From: Hymenobacter cyanobacteriorum | Lineage (GTDB): Bacteria > Bacteroidota > Bacteroidia > Cytophagales > Hymenobacteraceae | Length of the DNA: 64,000 nucleotides | Assembly: GCF_022631375.1 (NCBI RefSeq) | Contig: NZ_JALBGC010000005.1 | Coordinates: forward strand, 248,001 to 312,000 | Direction of reading: 5' to 3' | Part shown: positions 41,660 through 49,300 of the stretch, piece after piece | How the letters are laid out: each line of letters starts with the position of its first letter | Numbering within the stretch: position 1 is the first letter of the stretch | The notes under the pieces: generated by a model | What the model was told of the DNA's origin: nothing | The model's database searches: none | What the model saw: the letters and a program-made list of their open reading frames with translations, nothing else | Position numbers and translations under genes: made by a program

Positions 41660-42427
41660 TTAGCTCCGGCCGCCAAACACGCGGCGCAACAACTCGGTGG
41701 TGCGGGCCACGGGGTTTTCGCGGATGTTGGCCTCTTCCTGCGCGATGAGGGTGAACAGGCCATCAACGGCTTTGCCGGTGGCGTACTGGTTCAGGTCGGG
41801 CTGCACTTTTTGCACCAGCGGCAGCTGGTTGTAGGTACCGGCCAGCTGAGTGTAGTAGCGCGTGGCGCCCACTTGGTCGAGGCTTTTCTGCATGATGGGG
41901 GAGAAGGCGGCTACCAGCTGGGTCGAAGTTGTACGCTTCAGAAACTGCGTGGCGGCGTCCTTCTGGCCGGTCAGAATGTTCCAGACGTCCGAAAACGTGA
42001 GGCTTTTGATGGCCGAGATGAAAATGGGCTTGGCGCTTTTGGCGGCATCTTCGGCGCCGCGGTTCAGGCTCAGCTCGAACTTATCGACCTGGCTGCCCAA
42101 GCCAATGCTGCGCAACGTAGTGGCCACGCGCTGGGCATCGGGCGGAAAGGGAATGCGGATGAGCCGGTTGAGGTAGAAGCCATCGGTTTGCGAAGCCTGG
42201 TCGGCTCCTTTGCCGATGCCTTGTAACAGCGCTTCCTTGAGGCCGCTGGCGGCTTCGGAGTTGCTGAGGTTGCCCACGCGGGTGCCGCTGGAAGTGCTGC
42301 CGGTGCTGCTGCCGGGAAGCGTGATGCCACCGGGCAGTTTGATGCCGCCCAGGTTAGGCAAGCGAATCTGGGCCGAGGCCGACAACGTGGTGGCGAGCAG
42401 CAGGGCGGCGAGGGCAAGTTTTTTCAT
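41660..42427 (-). CDS. DUF4197 family secreted protein (255 aa)
   Basis: Signal peptide 'MKKLALAALLLATTLSASAQ', then a Gly/Ser/Pro linker, then the DUF4197 domain: 'GLKEALLQGIGKGADQASQT', 'GFYLNRLIRIPFPPDAQRVA', 'DKFELSLNRGAEDAAKSAKP' and the C-terminal 'KAVDGLFTLIAQEEANIREN' with 'PVARTTELLRRVFG'. The family is periplasmic or lipid-anchored with unknown function. The length is normal. No operon partners are seen. Confidence 0.9.
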   Translation of the reverse strand: MKKLALAALLLATTLSASAQIRLPNLGGIKLPGGITLPGSSTGSTSSGTRVGNLSNSEAASGLKEALLQGIGKGADQASQTDGFYLNRLIRIPFPPDAQRVATTLRSIGLGSQVDKFELSLNRGAEDAAKSAKPIFISAIKSLTFSDVWNILTGQKDAATQFLKRTTSTQLVAAFSPIMQKSLDQVGATRYYTQLAGTYNQLPLVQKVQPDLNQYATGKAVDGLFTLIAQEEANIRENPVARTTELLRRVFGGRS

Positions 42428-42483
42428 GGCGCGAGGGAATCAGGAGTTGTTGGCCGTATTACAAGCGCCGTGCCGGATTATCG

Positions 42484-42560
42484 GAGTTAAAAGTTAGGAG
42501 TTAAAAGTGAAGAGCTCGAACATAAAACGGCTTTAATTCTTCCCTTTTAACTCTTCACTC
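42484..42560. repeat. AT-rich inverted repeat
   Basis: GAGTTAAAAGT occurs twice in direct order (42484 and 42499) and pairs with CTTTTAACTCTTCACT at 42544-42559, between the divergently or tandemly placed DUF4197 and SDR genes. It ends three bases before the SDR stop codon. It resembles the AT-rich outer arms seen around 3974-4164 in style but not in sequence. Confidence 0.6.
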
Positions 42561-42562
42561 AG

Positions 42563-43306
42563 CTATAGCCGGTCGAGCCGGCCACCGTCGATGCGTACTT
42601 CGGCGCCCTGCACGAAAGCGGCATCATCCGAGGCCAGGTAGGCGATGATGGCGGCCACGTCTTCGGGCTTGCCCACGTCGGCTTTGTCAATGACTTCGAC
42701 GCCGGATTTTACGTTCGGGTTGTCCCAGAGCATGGGCGTATCGATGGCGCCGGGCAGGATGACGTTGGTGCGGATGCCCTTGGGTTTGCCTTCGAGCGAC
42801 GACGAGCGGGTGAGCGAAAGCATGGCCGCCTTCGCCGCCGCGTAAGGCGCCACCAGCGGACTGGTTTCGACAGCGTGCACGCTGGCCACGTTCACGATGC
42901 TGCCGCCGGGTTTCATGTGCAGAAACGCTTGCTTGGTGAAGTAGAAAGCCCCCAGCAAATCCACGTTCAGAATGCGCAGCCAGTCGTCGCCGGTCAGCTC
43001 CTCCAGGGCTTTGAATTGCATGAGGCCGGCGTTATTCACCACCACATCGAGCCGGCCGAACCGTTCCAGTGTGGCACCAACCGTCGCGGCCACCTGCGTT
43101 TCGACCGACACGTTGCAGAGGCTGGCCAGTACGTCGGGCGCGCCGGCGGCCCGCACTTCGGGCACGGCCGCATCAAGGTTGGCTTGGTTATAATCGGCCA
43201 GCACTACGCGGGCGCCTTCGGCAGCGAAGCGTTTGGCGGCGGCCAGACCGATGCCGCTGGCCCCGCCGGTAATGAGAACGACTTTATCCTGGAAGCGAAG
43301 TGGCAT
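42563..43306 (-). CDS. Short-chain dehydrogenase/reductase (247 aa)
   Basis: Classical SDR: cofactor motif 'VLITGGASGIGLAAAKRF', 'VVNNAG', catalytic Ser in 'IVNVASVHAVETSPL' and Tyr-x-x-x-Lys in 'YAAAKAAMLSLT'. 'LADYN' after the second strand suggests NAD(H) preference. The C-terminus 'FVQGAEVRIDGGRLDRL' is typical. It resembles glucose or 3-oxoacyl reductases; the substrate is unassigned. It is adjacent to a GH1-like glycosidase gene on the same strand, separated by a family E repeat. Confidence 0.92.
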   Translation of the reverse strand: MPLRFQDKVVLITGGASGIGLAAAKRFAAEGARVVLADYNQANLDAAVPEVRAAGAPDVLASLCNVSVETQVAATVGATLERFGRLDVVVNNAGLMQFKALEELTGDDWLRILNVDLLGAFYFTKQAFLHMKPGGSIVNVASVHAVETSPLVAPYAAAKAAMLSLTRSSSLEGKPKGIRTNVILPGAIDTPMLWDNPNVKSGVEVIDKADVGKPEDVAAIIAYLASDDAAFVQGAEVRIDGGRLDRL

Positions 43307-43354
43307 GGGGACGGAAGAATGGGGGGGGGAGAAAGGAATTCATTGAAAACGTCT

Positions 43355-43440
43355 GTCATCCTGAGCGGAGCGAAGGACCTTATCACGCTCGAATAAATTG
43401 TTCAAACCTGATAAGGTCCTTCGCTCCGCTCAGGATGACA
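43355..43440. repeat. Dispersed palindromic repeat, family E
   Basis: GTCATCCTGAGCGGAGCGAA with GGACCTTATCACG, about 20-base spacer, and the complementary arm. The copy at 24488 differs by GCAGC instead of GGAGC, with the matching change in its other arm. Confidence 0.93.
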
Positions 43441-43448
43441 ACGTGGAA

Positions 43449-44768
43449 TCAGGCCGCATCAACCGTCGAGGAATTAGCCTGGGCGGTTGAGGTGTCGGCG
43501 CTGGCGGCTTTCACGTCGGCTTTTTGCTCTTTGGCCCAGGCTTCGTTGCTTTCCCGAGGCATCACGATGGGAACTTGCAGGCACACGCTCTGGGCGGGCA
43601 GCACCTGGCTCCAGTCGGCGATGAGCTGCTTGTAGGCCTGGCCTACGGGGCGAATGTTGCGGTCGAGGTCGTAGAGGCCCACGGGGTTCATGCGGCCGTT
43701 GTTTTCGCGCAGGGCGCTGTCCCAGTCCACCTGGTCGGTGAGGGAATACCAGGTGAAGCCCACCATGGGCACGCCGTCGTTGCGCACGCGCAGCACGTTG
43801 GCCCACTCTTTCCAGAGCCAGTTCACGGCCTCGTCGCCGTTGGGGCCCTGCCAGATGTTGGTTTCGGTGTGCATCACGGGCAGGCGGTAGCGGTCGTGGT
43901 ACTGCGTGGTGATGACGTGGTAGCCAAATACTTCGCCCGAGGCCGAGGTGCTGCCGTCGGCGCGCACGCGGTGCTCGTTGGTATAGTAGTAGTCGTTGCC
44001 CATGATGCAATGCCGCTTCATCTTGGTGCTCAGGAAGAAGTGGTACTCCTCGCGGGTCATGCCGTTGTCCATCAGGAATTCGTACATGCTGGAGTTCACG
44101 CGGCGGCCGTAGTTGAGGTCGAGCGACAGGAACCGCTCGGAGTTCATGGTTTCGGCCGGGCCGATGGCGGCCGGGTTTTCGGCGTGGAAATATTCCGACG
44201 ACTCACTCTGAATGAAAATGGCATCGGGCCGCACTTCCAGAATGGCGGCCATGGCCAGCACGTTGGCCTTCACAATGTATTTGAGGGCGTTGACAAACGA
44301 CCGGTCGTCGCTCAGTTGTTCGTTCCACCAGCCGTAGCGGGCCGAAAACACGGCGCAGATGTACATCTCGTTCACCGGGGTGTAGAGCTGCACCCACGGA
44401 AACCGCTGCGCAAACGCCTTGGCATACTGCGCAAACAGCACCGGAAAATCAGGGTTCTGAAAGTTGCCAATCCAGTCGGGCACGCCGAAGTGGCACAGGT
44501 CGACGATGGGCGCGATGTTGCGGCGCAGCAAATCCTGAAACGTGACGTCGGCAAAGCTCCAGTCGTACTTGCCCGGCCCCAGAAACGTGGTGTGAATGGG
44601 CGGCCCGTAGCGCAAAAACTTAATGCCCATCTCATCCACCAAATCAAAGTCCTTCTGCCAGAGCTGGTAGTGGTTGCATTTTTCCAGCTCATCTACCCGG
44701 TGCCGGCCGTTCTGGATGGTGGGGTTGCTGTTTTCGATACCGGTGGCAAAAAGGAACTGAGGACCCAT
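43449..44768 (-). CDS. GH1-like glycoside hydrolase (beta-glycosidase family)
   Basis: 439 residues with a TIM-barrel glycosidase pattern. The acid/base Glu is in 'QLYTPVNEMYICAVFSARYG' and the nucleophile Glu in 'LPVMHTETNIWQGPNGDEA'. 'PIVDLCHFGVPDWIGNF' and 'GFTWYSLTDQVDWDSALREN' are GH1-type strands. No signal peptide is evident, so it may be cytoplasmic. The C-terminal 35 residues are a low-complexity Ala/Ser/Thr tail. The sugar specificity cannot be told. It is somewhat divergent from classical beta-glucosidases. Confidence 0.85.
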   Translation of the reverse strand: MGPQFLFATGIENSNPTIQNGRHRVDELEKCNHYQLWQKDFDLVDEMGIKFLRYGPPIHTTFLGPGKYDWSFADVTFQDLLRRNIAPIVDLCHFGVPDWIGNFQNPDFPVLFAQYAKAFAQRFPWVQLYTPVNEMYICAVFSARYGWWNEQLSDDRSFVNALKYIVKANVLAMAAILEVRPDAIFIQSESSEYFHAENPAAIGPAETMNSERFLSLDLNYGRRVNSSMYEFLMDNGMTREEYHFFLSTKMKRHCIMGNDYYYTNEHRVRADGSTSASGEVFGYHVITTQYHDRYRLPVMHTETNIWQGPNGDEAVNWLWKEWANVLRVRNDGVPMVGFTWYSLTDQVDWDSALRENNGRMNPVGLYDLDRNIRPVGQAYKQLIADWSQVLPAQSVCLQVPIVMPRESNEAWAKEQKADVKAASADTSTAQANSSTVDAA

Positions 44769-44909
44769 AAGTGGAAATGCGAAACAACAGCCGCCCGCGC
44801 AGCGCGCAGCCGCTGATGCGGTGTGATTGAAGAATGGAAAACAAAGCCGGCATTGCAGCCAAGCCGAAAACGCAGCCGCAGCCCCGGCCCGACTGGGGAC
44901 CGGAAAAGG

Positions 44910-45350
44910 CTATTTCAGGTAATACGCACGAACGAGGCGCATGGCCTCTTTCGCATCGGCCGCGCACTCGCGGCAAAACGTGCCGATGCCATTAATCGGG
45001 CCTTCGTATTCCCAGGCAAAGCGTTTCGGCACCGAGGTTTTCGCGTCGCTCACGCGCAGGGTTTCGCCGTTTGGCACCACCGTCAGCAAGTGGCCATTCG
45101 AAAATTGCACCCTGAAACCCGCCGCCACCGGCCCGGCGTAGCGCAGCTTCACCTCCCGGCGCGCCTTGCCATAGCGGTAGTAGATGTCCGTCCGCTGGCC
45201 ATTGGCCGTCCAGAAGCTGAACTGCTCGTAGGCTGCGGTGCCGGGCTGGCCGTGGGCAAAAACGGCCACTTTGGATTGCGCTGCAGCCATTTTGCCGCCG
45301 AGCAGCAGCGGCAGGAGTAGCAGCAGGGGTTTTACGGGGTGAAGTCCCAT
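44910..45350 (-). CDS. Secreted protein of unknown function (146 aa)
   Basis: The start at ATG 45350 gives a signal peptide ('VKPLLLLLPLLLGGKMAAAQ'). The mature domain is beta-rich ('YEQFSFWTANGQRTDIYYRY', 'VKLRYAGPVAAGFRVQFSNG', 'LTVVPNGETLRVSDA') and contains a 'CRECAA' pair near the C-terminus. No family is recognised. Its size suggests a single small periplasmic or extracytoplasmic domain. The 140 bases between it and the GH1 gene hold nothing identifiable. Confidence 0.7.
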   Translation of the reverse strand: MGLHPVKPLLLLLPLLLGGKMAAAQSKVAVFAHGQPGTAAYEQFSFWTANGQRTDIYYRYGKARREVKLRYAGPVAAGFRVQFSNGHLLTVVPNGETLRVSDAKTSVPKRFAWEYEGPINGIGTFCRECAADAKEAMRLVRAYYLK

Positions 45351-45559
45351 AGCAGAAAGGGGTTCGGAGTTCGCGTAAGCAAAAAGCGCCAATGGCTCTG
45401 CTTAAACGGCAAAAAGCCTCGCAGGATGTTACACCTGCCTTGCTAAGGCTCTGCCGGCGTCCCGGAAGGGAGCTGGTTGGCTTGTGCAGGAATGCGCTAA
45501 ATGATGCTTGTGGCGCGATTGAGCGCGAAAATTCCGGGCTCCCGCCAGCGCAGAAGCGG

Positions 45560-46165
45560 CTACAGATTCTGCGACTCCACCAGCTGCATATTGGCGCCGA
45601 ACCGGTACACATGTACGCCGCCCGTCACGATTTCCAGCGACTCGACCTGCACCGGCGTGAGCTGCTCCAGGTACATGCGCAGCGCCCGCAACGTGTTGCC
45701 GTGCGCCACGAGGAGAATATCGCGCCCTGCCCGCAGCTGCGGCACAATTTCCGCGTCGTAGAATTTCACCACGCGGGCCTGGGTTTGCTGCAGGCTTTCG
45801 CCGCCGGGCGGAGCCACAGCGTAGCTGCGCCGCCAGATATCAATCTGGGCCTGGCCGTATTTTAAGGCGGTTTCGGCCTTGTTCAGGCCTTGCAGGTCGC
45901 CGTACATGCGCTCGCGCAGGGCCGCCACGTGGTGCACCGGAATAGTAGCCCAGGCAGGCCGCGACACAATCAGGTCGAGCGTGCGCTCCGACCGCAGCAG
46001 GTCGGAGCTATACGCGGCATCGAAGTGAAACCCGCGCAGCTTTTCGGCCGCCACCAGGGCTTCCTCTTCGCCTTTCGGGCTCAGGGCCACGTTGAGCCAG
46101 CCCGTGAATACATTAGCCAGATTGGCTGTCGATTCGCCGTGCCGGACGAGCACCAGAAGGGCCAT
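45560..46165 (-). CDS. gpmA: 2,3-bisphosphoglycerate-dependent phosphoglycerate mutase
   Basis: The start at ATG 46165 gives 201 residues, slightly short for the family. The phospho-His motif is 'LVLVRHGEST', substrate motif 'NVFTGWLNVALSPKG', the family signature 'LRERMYGDLQGLNKAE' and the second His in 'ILLVAHGNTLRAL'. It interconverts 3- and 2-phosphoglycerate in glycolysis. The 'ERxYGxLQGLNK' signature separates it from generic histidine phosphatases. It sits alone, 77 bases downstream of pbpC on the same strand. Confidence 0.92.
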   Translation of the reverse strand: MALLVLVRHGESTANLANVFTGWLNVALSPKGEEEALVAAEKLRGFHFDAAYSSDLLRSERTLDLIVSRPAWATIPVHHVAALRERMYGDLQGLNKAETALKYGQAQIDIWRRSYAVAPPGGESLQQTQARVVKFYDAEIVPQLRAGRDILLVAHGNTLRALRMYLEQLTPVQVESLEIVTGGVHVYRFGANMQLVESQNL

Positions 46166-46242
46166 ACGCTTGTAGAGAATAATGAACGCGCAAAATCGGC
46201 CCCGCTTCTGAAGCGCGCATGAACCGATGGCTTGGCCGCCGG

Positions 46243-48633
46243 CTACAGTTCCTGTACCTGCAGTTGAATATCGACGTTGCGGCCGTGGTCGTCGGCGCAC
46301 GAAATCTTCACTGCGCCGCTGGGCGGCCGGAAGAACACCCGCTCGGTAGCCGAGGCGGCGCGCAGAAACCGGTCGTTCACATACCAGAACACCTGGCGCA
46401 CCTCACTGCCGGCCGCACAGCTCAGCAGCATCTGCTGCTTGTCCTTGCGGTCAAGCACGTATTCGGCGTGGTCGAGCGGAGAGGTAATAGCCAGGGCTGC
46501 GCCCGCGCCCTCTTCGTTGCGCACGAGGCGGCAGGCCGGGTTGTGCGGCGGCAGCCGGCTCGATGGCAGCCCCTGCGCTTCCCGAAACGCCAAAACTTCC
46601 GGCAGCGGATTCGGGAATAATTGCCGTTTAAAACCGGCTGCCGGCACGCAGGCACGGCAGTAGCAAATCGTGCCATCGACTGAGACTAGGGCTTCTTTCT
46701 GGTGCTCGCAGTGCCGGGCCGAAGACGTGCCGGGCAGGTAGTAGTCGATGAGCTGATTGGAGCAATGCTCGCCGGGCACAAGGCCGGTTTCGGCGCACAC
46801 GAGGCGGAAATCGAGGGTGGCGGGCGGCACGGCCCAGCGGTTGGGCGAGTTGTAAGCGAGGGTATTGAACAGGTCGAAGAGTAGGGGCGAAGCCACGTCG
46901 GCCCCCGTTAGCGCCGGGCTGCCCTGGCCGCTGAAATTGCCGACCCACACGCCGATGGTATAGTCTTGGTTGTAGCCAATGCTCCAGGCGTCGCGGCGGC
47001 CGTAGCTGGTGCCGGTTTTCCAAGCAATTTTGGGTAGGTGGCGGCTGTTCTGGTAGCCCATCGGCAGGTCGGGCCGGGTGCGCTGGGCGAGGATGTCGGT
47101 GATGAGAAAGGCGGCGGCGGGGGAGAAGAGAAGTGTTGAGTGTTGATTTCTAAGGGCTAAGGTTTTTTTCTCGATTGATGTAATAGTGCGCAGTTGCTGA
47201 TAAGCTCCGCCATCAGCTAGTGAAGCGTATAGCCCCGTCAGTTCCTCTAATGTCGCTCCGCAACCACCCAGAATCGTGCTCAAACCCAGGCGCGGCGCGG
47301 CTTTCGCCACGCTTTTAAAACCGGCTTCGCGCAGCTTATCGGTGAAAACCGGCACGCCCACATCAGCCAGCACGCGCACCGCAGGGATGTTGAGCGAATA
47401 GGTCAGCGCCCGCTCCACGGTCACTTCACCGGCGCAGCTTTTGTCAAAATTCTCGGGCCTAAAGCCGCTGAAATTGGTGGGCACGTCGGGCAGCTTCAGC
47501 TTCGGCGTCACGATTCCCTTATCCACCGCCAGCGCATACAGAAACGGTTTCAGGGTGCTGCCCGGCGAGCGAATGGCGCGCACCCCATCGACCTGCCCAT
47601 TGCTGGCGGCATCAGCAAAATCGGCGGAGCCTACGTAGGCCTCCACGGCGCGAGTGCGGTTGTTCACGACCAGAACGGCGGCCTGGGTGATGCCCAGCTC
47701 GTGCAGGCGGCGTACGTAGTTTTTCGTCAGGTCTTCGGCCTTGGCCTGTGGGTTACGGCATAGTGTAGAATGGATAATGGGCTGGTTGGGGAACTGTGAC
47801 ACCAGCCGGCGCGCCAGATGCGGGGCCAGCGTGGGCGCGGCGTGACGCTGCACATCAAGGGGCTCATTGATGGCGTCTTCAATATCCTGATTCGGAAACA
47901 AGTGCTGCTGCTGAAACTGCCGCAGCCAGCGGTTGCGCTCGGCCAGAATCCGGTCGTTGTTCTTGCCCAGCACCAGCACGCGCGGTTGGTTGGGGATGAT
48001 GGCCAATGTTACAGTCTGAGCCAAGGACAGATAATCTGGCGGCTGCTGGAAATAGAGCAGCGCAGCCGATTTTACGCCTTCGATGTTGCCGCCGTAGGGC
48101 ACCAGATTCAGGTAGAGTTGCAGAATTTCGGCTTTGCTGTAATGGGCCTCCAGCTGGGTGGCGCGCAGCATTTCCAGTAGTTTATTGCCGAAGGTGCGCT
48201 CTTTTGGCTCTAGCAGGCGGGCCACCTGCATGGTGATGGTGCTGGCCCCGGTGGTGCGGCCTTTGCGGAAAATGTTCCGGCCGACAGCCTGTATAATGGC
48301 CACCGGATTTACGCCGAAATGGTAGCGGAAATACCGGTCTTCCTTGTTAATAATGGCTTGCTGCAACGCGGGCGTTATCTCGGCCAACTCGGTTTTCATG
48401 CGCCACTTCTGAGTGGGGTTCAGGAAGGCGTGGAGGACGGTGCCATCGGCGGCCAGCACGATGGGGGAGTAGCGCGGCGCGGGCGGCAGGGGGAACAGGC
48501 GGTCAAGCAGAAAGGCGAAGAAGGGCAACGCCAGAATGAGGTAGAGACGCAATATTTTGCGTCTCGTCGTTGAACGATGTCGTTGAACAATCGGCACCGC
48601 GCCGCCCGCCTCACCGGAAAAGACTAAGCTCAT
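46243..48633 (-). CDS. pbpC: Penicillin-binding protein 1C (bifunctional transglycosylase/transpeptidase)
   Basis: One N-terminal membrane anchor ('YLILALPFFAFLLDRLFPLP') is followed by a GT51 transglycosylase ('INKEDRYFRYHFGVNP', 'TTGASTITMQVARLL'), a transpeptidase with SxxK ('SPGSTLKPFLYAL'), SxN ('TYSLNIPAVRV') and KTG ('WKTGTSYGRRDAWS'), and the PbpC-specific C-terminal domain. It is the usual partner of the alpha-2-macroglobulin gene upstream. The start is uncertain: ATG 48633 overlaps the 3' end of RAYT2, and residues 16-30 are encoded by a family B repeat. A GTG (about 48594) or TTG (about 48552) could start a shorter form. An unusual insert 'EKKTLALRNQHSTLLFS' lies before the late transpeptidase motif. 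Confidence 0.9.
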   Translation of the reverse strand: MSLVFSGEAGGAVPIVQRHRSTTRRKILRLYLILALPFFAFLLDRLFPLPPAPRYSPIVLAADGTVLHAFLNPTQKWRMKTELAEITPALQQAIINKEDRYFRYHFGVNPVAIIQAVGRNIFRKGRTTGASTITMQVARLLEPKERTFGNKLLEMLRATQLEAHYSKAEILQLYLNLVPYGGNIEGVKSAALLYFQQPPDYLSLAQTVTLAIIPNQPRVLVLGKNNDRILAERNRWLRQFQQQHLFPNQDIEDAINEPLDVQRHAAPTLAPHLARRLVSQFPNQPIIHSTLCRNPQAKAEDLTKNYVRRLHELGITQAAVLVVNNRTRAVEAYVGSADFADAASNGQVDGVRAIRSPGSTLKPFLYALAVDKGIVTPKLKLPDVPTNFSGFRPENFDKSCAGEVTVERALTYSLNIPAVRVLADVGVPVFTDKLREAGFKSVAKAAPRLGLSTILGGCGATLEELTGLYASLADGGAYQQLRTITSIEKKTLALRNQHSTLLFSPAAAFLITDILAQRTRPDLPMGYQNSRHLPKIAWKTGTSYGRRDAWSIGYNQDYTIGVWVGNFSGQGSPALTGADVASPLLFDLFNTLAYNSPNRWAVPPATLDFRLVCAETGLVPGEHCSNQLIDYYLPGTSSARHCEHQKEALVSVDGTICYCRACVPAAGFKRQLFPNPLPEVLAFREAQGLPSSRLPPHNPACRLVRNEEGAGAALAITSPLDHAEYVLDRKDKQQMLLSCAAGSEVRQVFWYVNDRFLRAASATERVFFRPPSGAVKISCADDHGRNVDIQLQVQEL
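48541..48592. repeat. REP-like repeat, family B (at the 5' end of pbpC)
   Basis: GTAGAGACGCAATATTTTGC with GTCTCGTCGTTGAACGA, then a partial second CGTTGAACA. It is a single hairpin (GAGACGCAA/TTGCGTCTC) lying inside the pbpC reading frame, downstream of RAYT2. Confidence 0.93.
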
Positions 48634-49156
48634 TCTGCTGTTCAGCCTCCCACCGATTGGGGTTGCCCTGAATGTAGTCGCGAATTTTCTCCAACTCCAG
48701 TTCATTGCGGATAATCCGGTCGTAATAGCGCGGTTGCCAATTAAAGTTAATTCCTTGTCGCGTGGCCCAGGCTTTAAAGCCGCGAATAATGGAGGCCAGA
48801 TTATCGGATTGCGGACCGAAACGGGTTTCTGGTCGTTCCGCATAATCAGCAGTCCGATTGATGAAAAGAATGCCGTGCACGTGGTCAGGCATCACTACAA
48901 ATGCATCTGGCTCGACGAAAGGGAAATGCTGTGGGATTTCCTGCCAGCAATTCCACGTCCGCACGGCCAGTTCGTTGCCAATTAAATAAGCGTCGGTTAG
49001 CGCATCGGTAGCGGGATGAATTTCACCAAAAGAGTGCTCGCGGTTTTTGGTGCAAATGGTGATGAAATAGCCGCCAGCCTGACTGTAGTCATAACCCATT
49101 CGGCGTGCGGAGTTGATGCGGTACCGCGCATTGTACAGGCCATTGGTGTCTTTCAT
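48611..49156 (-). CDS. REP-associated tyrosine transposase (RAYT2, Y1_Tnp/IS200-like)
   Basis: The start at ATG 49156 gives 181 residues. HUH motif His92-Val-His94 in 'VVMPDHVHGILFIN', catalytic Tyr in 'QPRYYDRIIRNE' (Tyr144/145), N-terminal 'MGYDYSQAGGYFITICTKNR' and C-terminal 'YIQGNPNRWEAE' mark it as RAYT. It is clearly a different subgroup from RAYT1 (longer, with an extra region around residues 100-120). Family B repeats lie 6 bases upstream of the start and 18 bases past the stop. It sits between alpha-2-macroglobulin and pbpC on the same strand. Its motifs are intact. Confidence 0.93.
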   Translation of the reverse strand: MKDTNGLYNARYRINSARRMGYDYSQAGGYFITICTKNREHSFGEIHPATDALTDAYLIGNELAVRTWNCWQEIPQHFPFVEPDAFVVMPDHVHGILFINRTADYAERPETRFGPQSDNLASIIRGFKAWATRQGINFNWQPRYYDRIIRNELELEKIRDYIQGNPNRWEAEQQNELSLFR

Positions 49157-49162
49157 GGCGGT

Positions 49163-49300
49163 GTAGAGACGCAATATTTTGCGTCTCGTCGTTGCTGATG
49201 TTGTTTGGTTGTTAGTCCGAACGGCGCGTTACCGTTCGTTCAACGCGAGTCGTTCAGGCGTTATCGTTCAACGACGAGACGCAAAATATTGCGTCTCTAC
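49163..49300. repeat. REP-like inverted pair, family B (between A2M and RAYT2)
   Basis: GTAGAGACGCAATATTTTGC with GTCTCGTCGTTG on the left and the full complementary unit ending GCGTCTCTAC on the right, 75-80 bases apart. The spacer holds extra GTTCAACG-type fragments. The last CTA (49297-49299) is the TAG stop of the A2M gene. Confidence 0.94.

Noticed and set aside
43317..43331. Long G-run upstream of the SDR gene
   Set aside because: It could be a phase-variable tract, but it lies outside any reading frame at a position with no promoter features, so no role can be supported.
45393..45559. Possible hairpin terminator near 45410 between gpmA and the secreted protein
   Set aside because: The complementary parts (AAAGCCTCGCAGG and CCTGCCTTGCTAAGGCT) pair only with several mismatches and lack a T-run.
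48634..48843. N-terminal extension of pbpC beyond 48633
   Set aside because: It would be out of frame within RAYT2 on the same strand and has no family support. PbpC proteins have only a short stretch before the membrane anchor.
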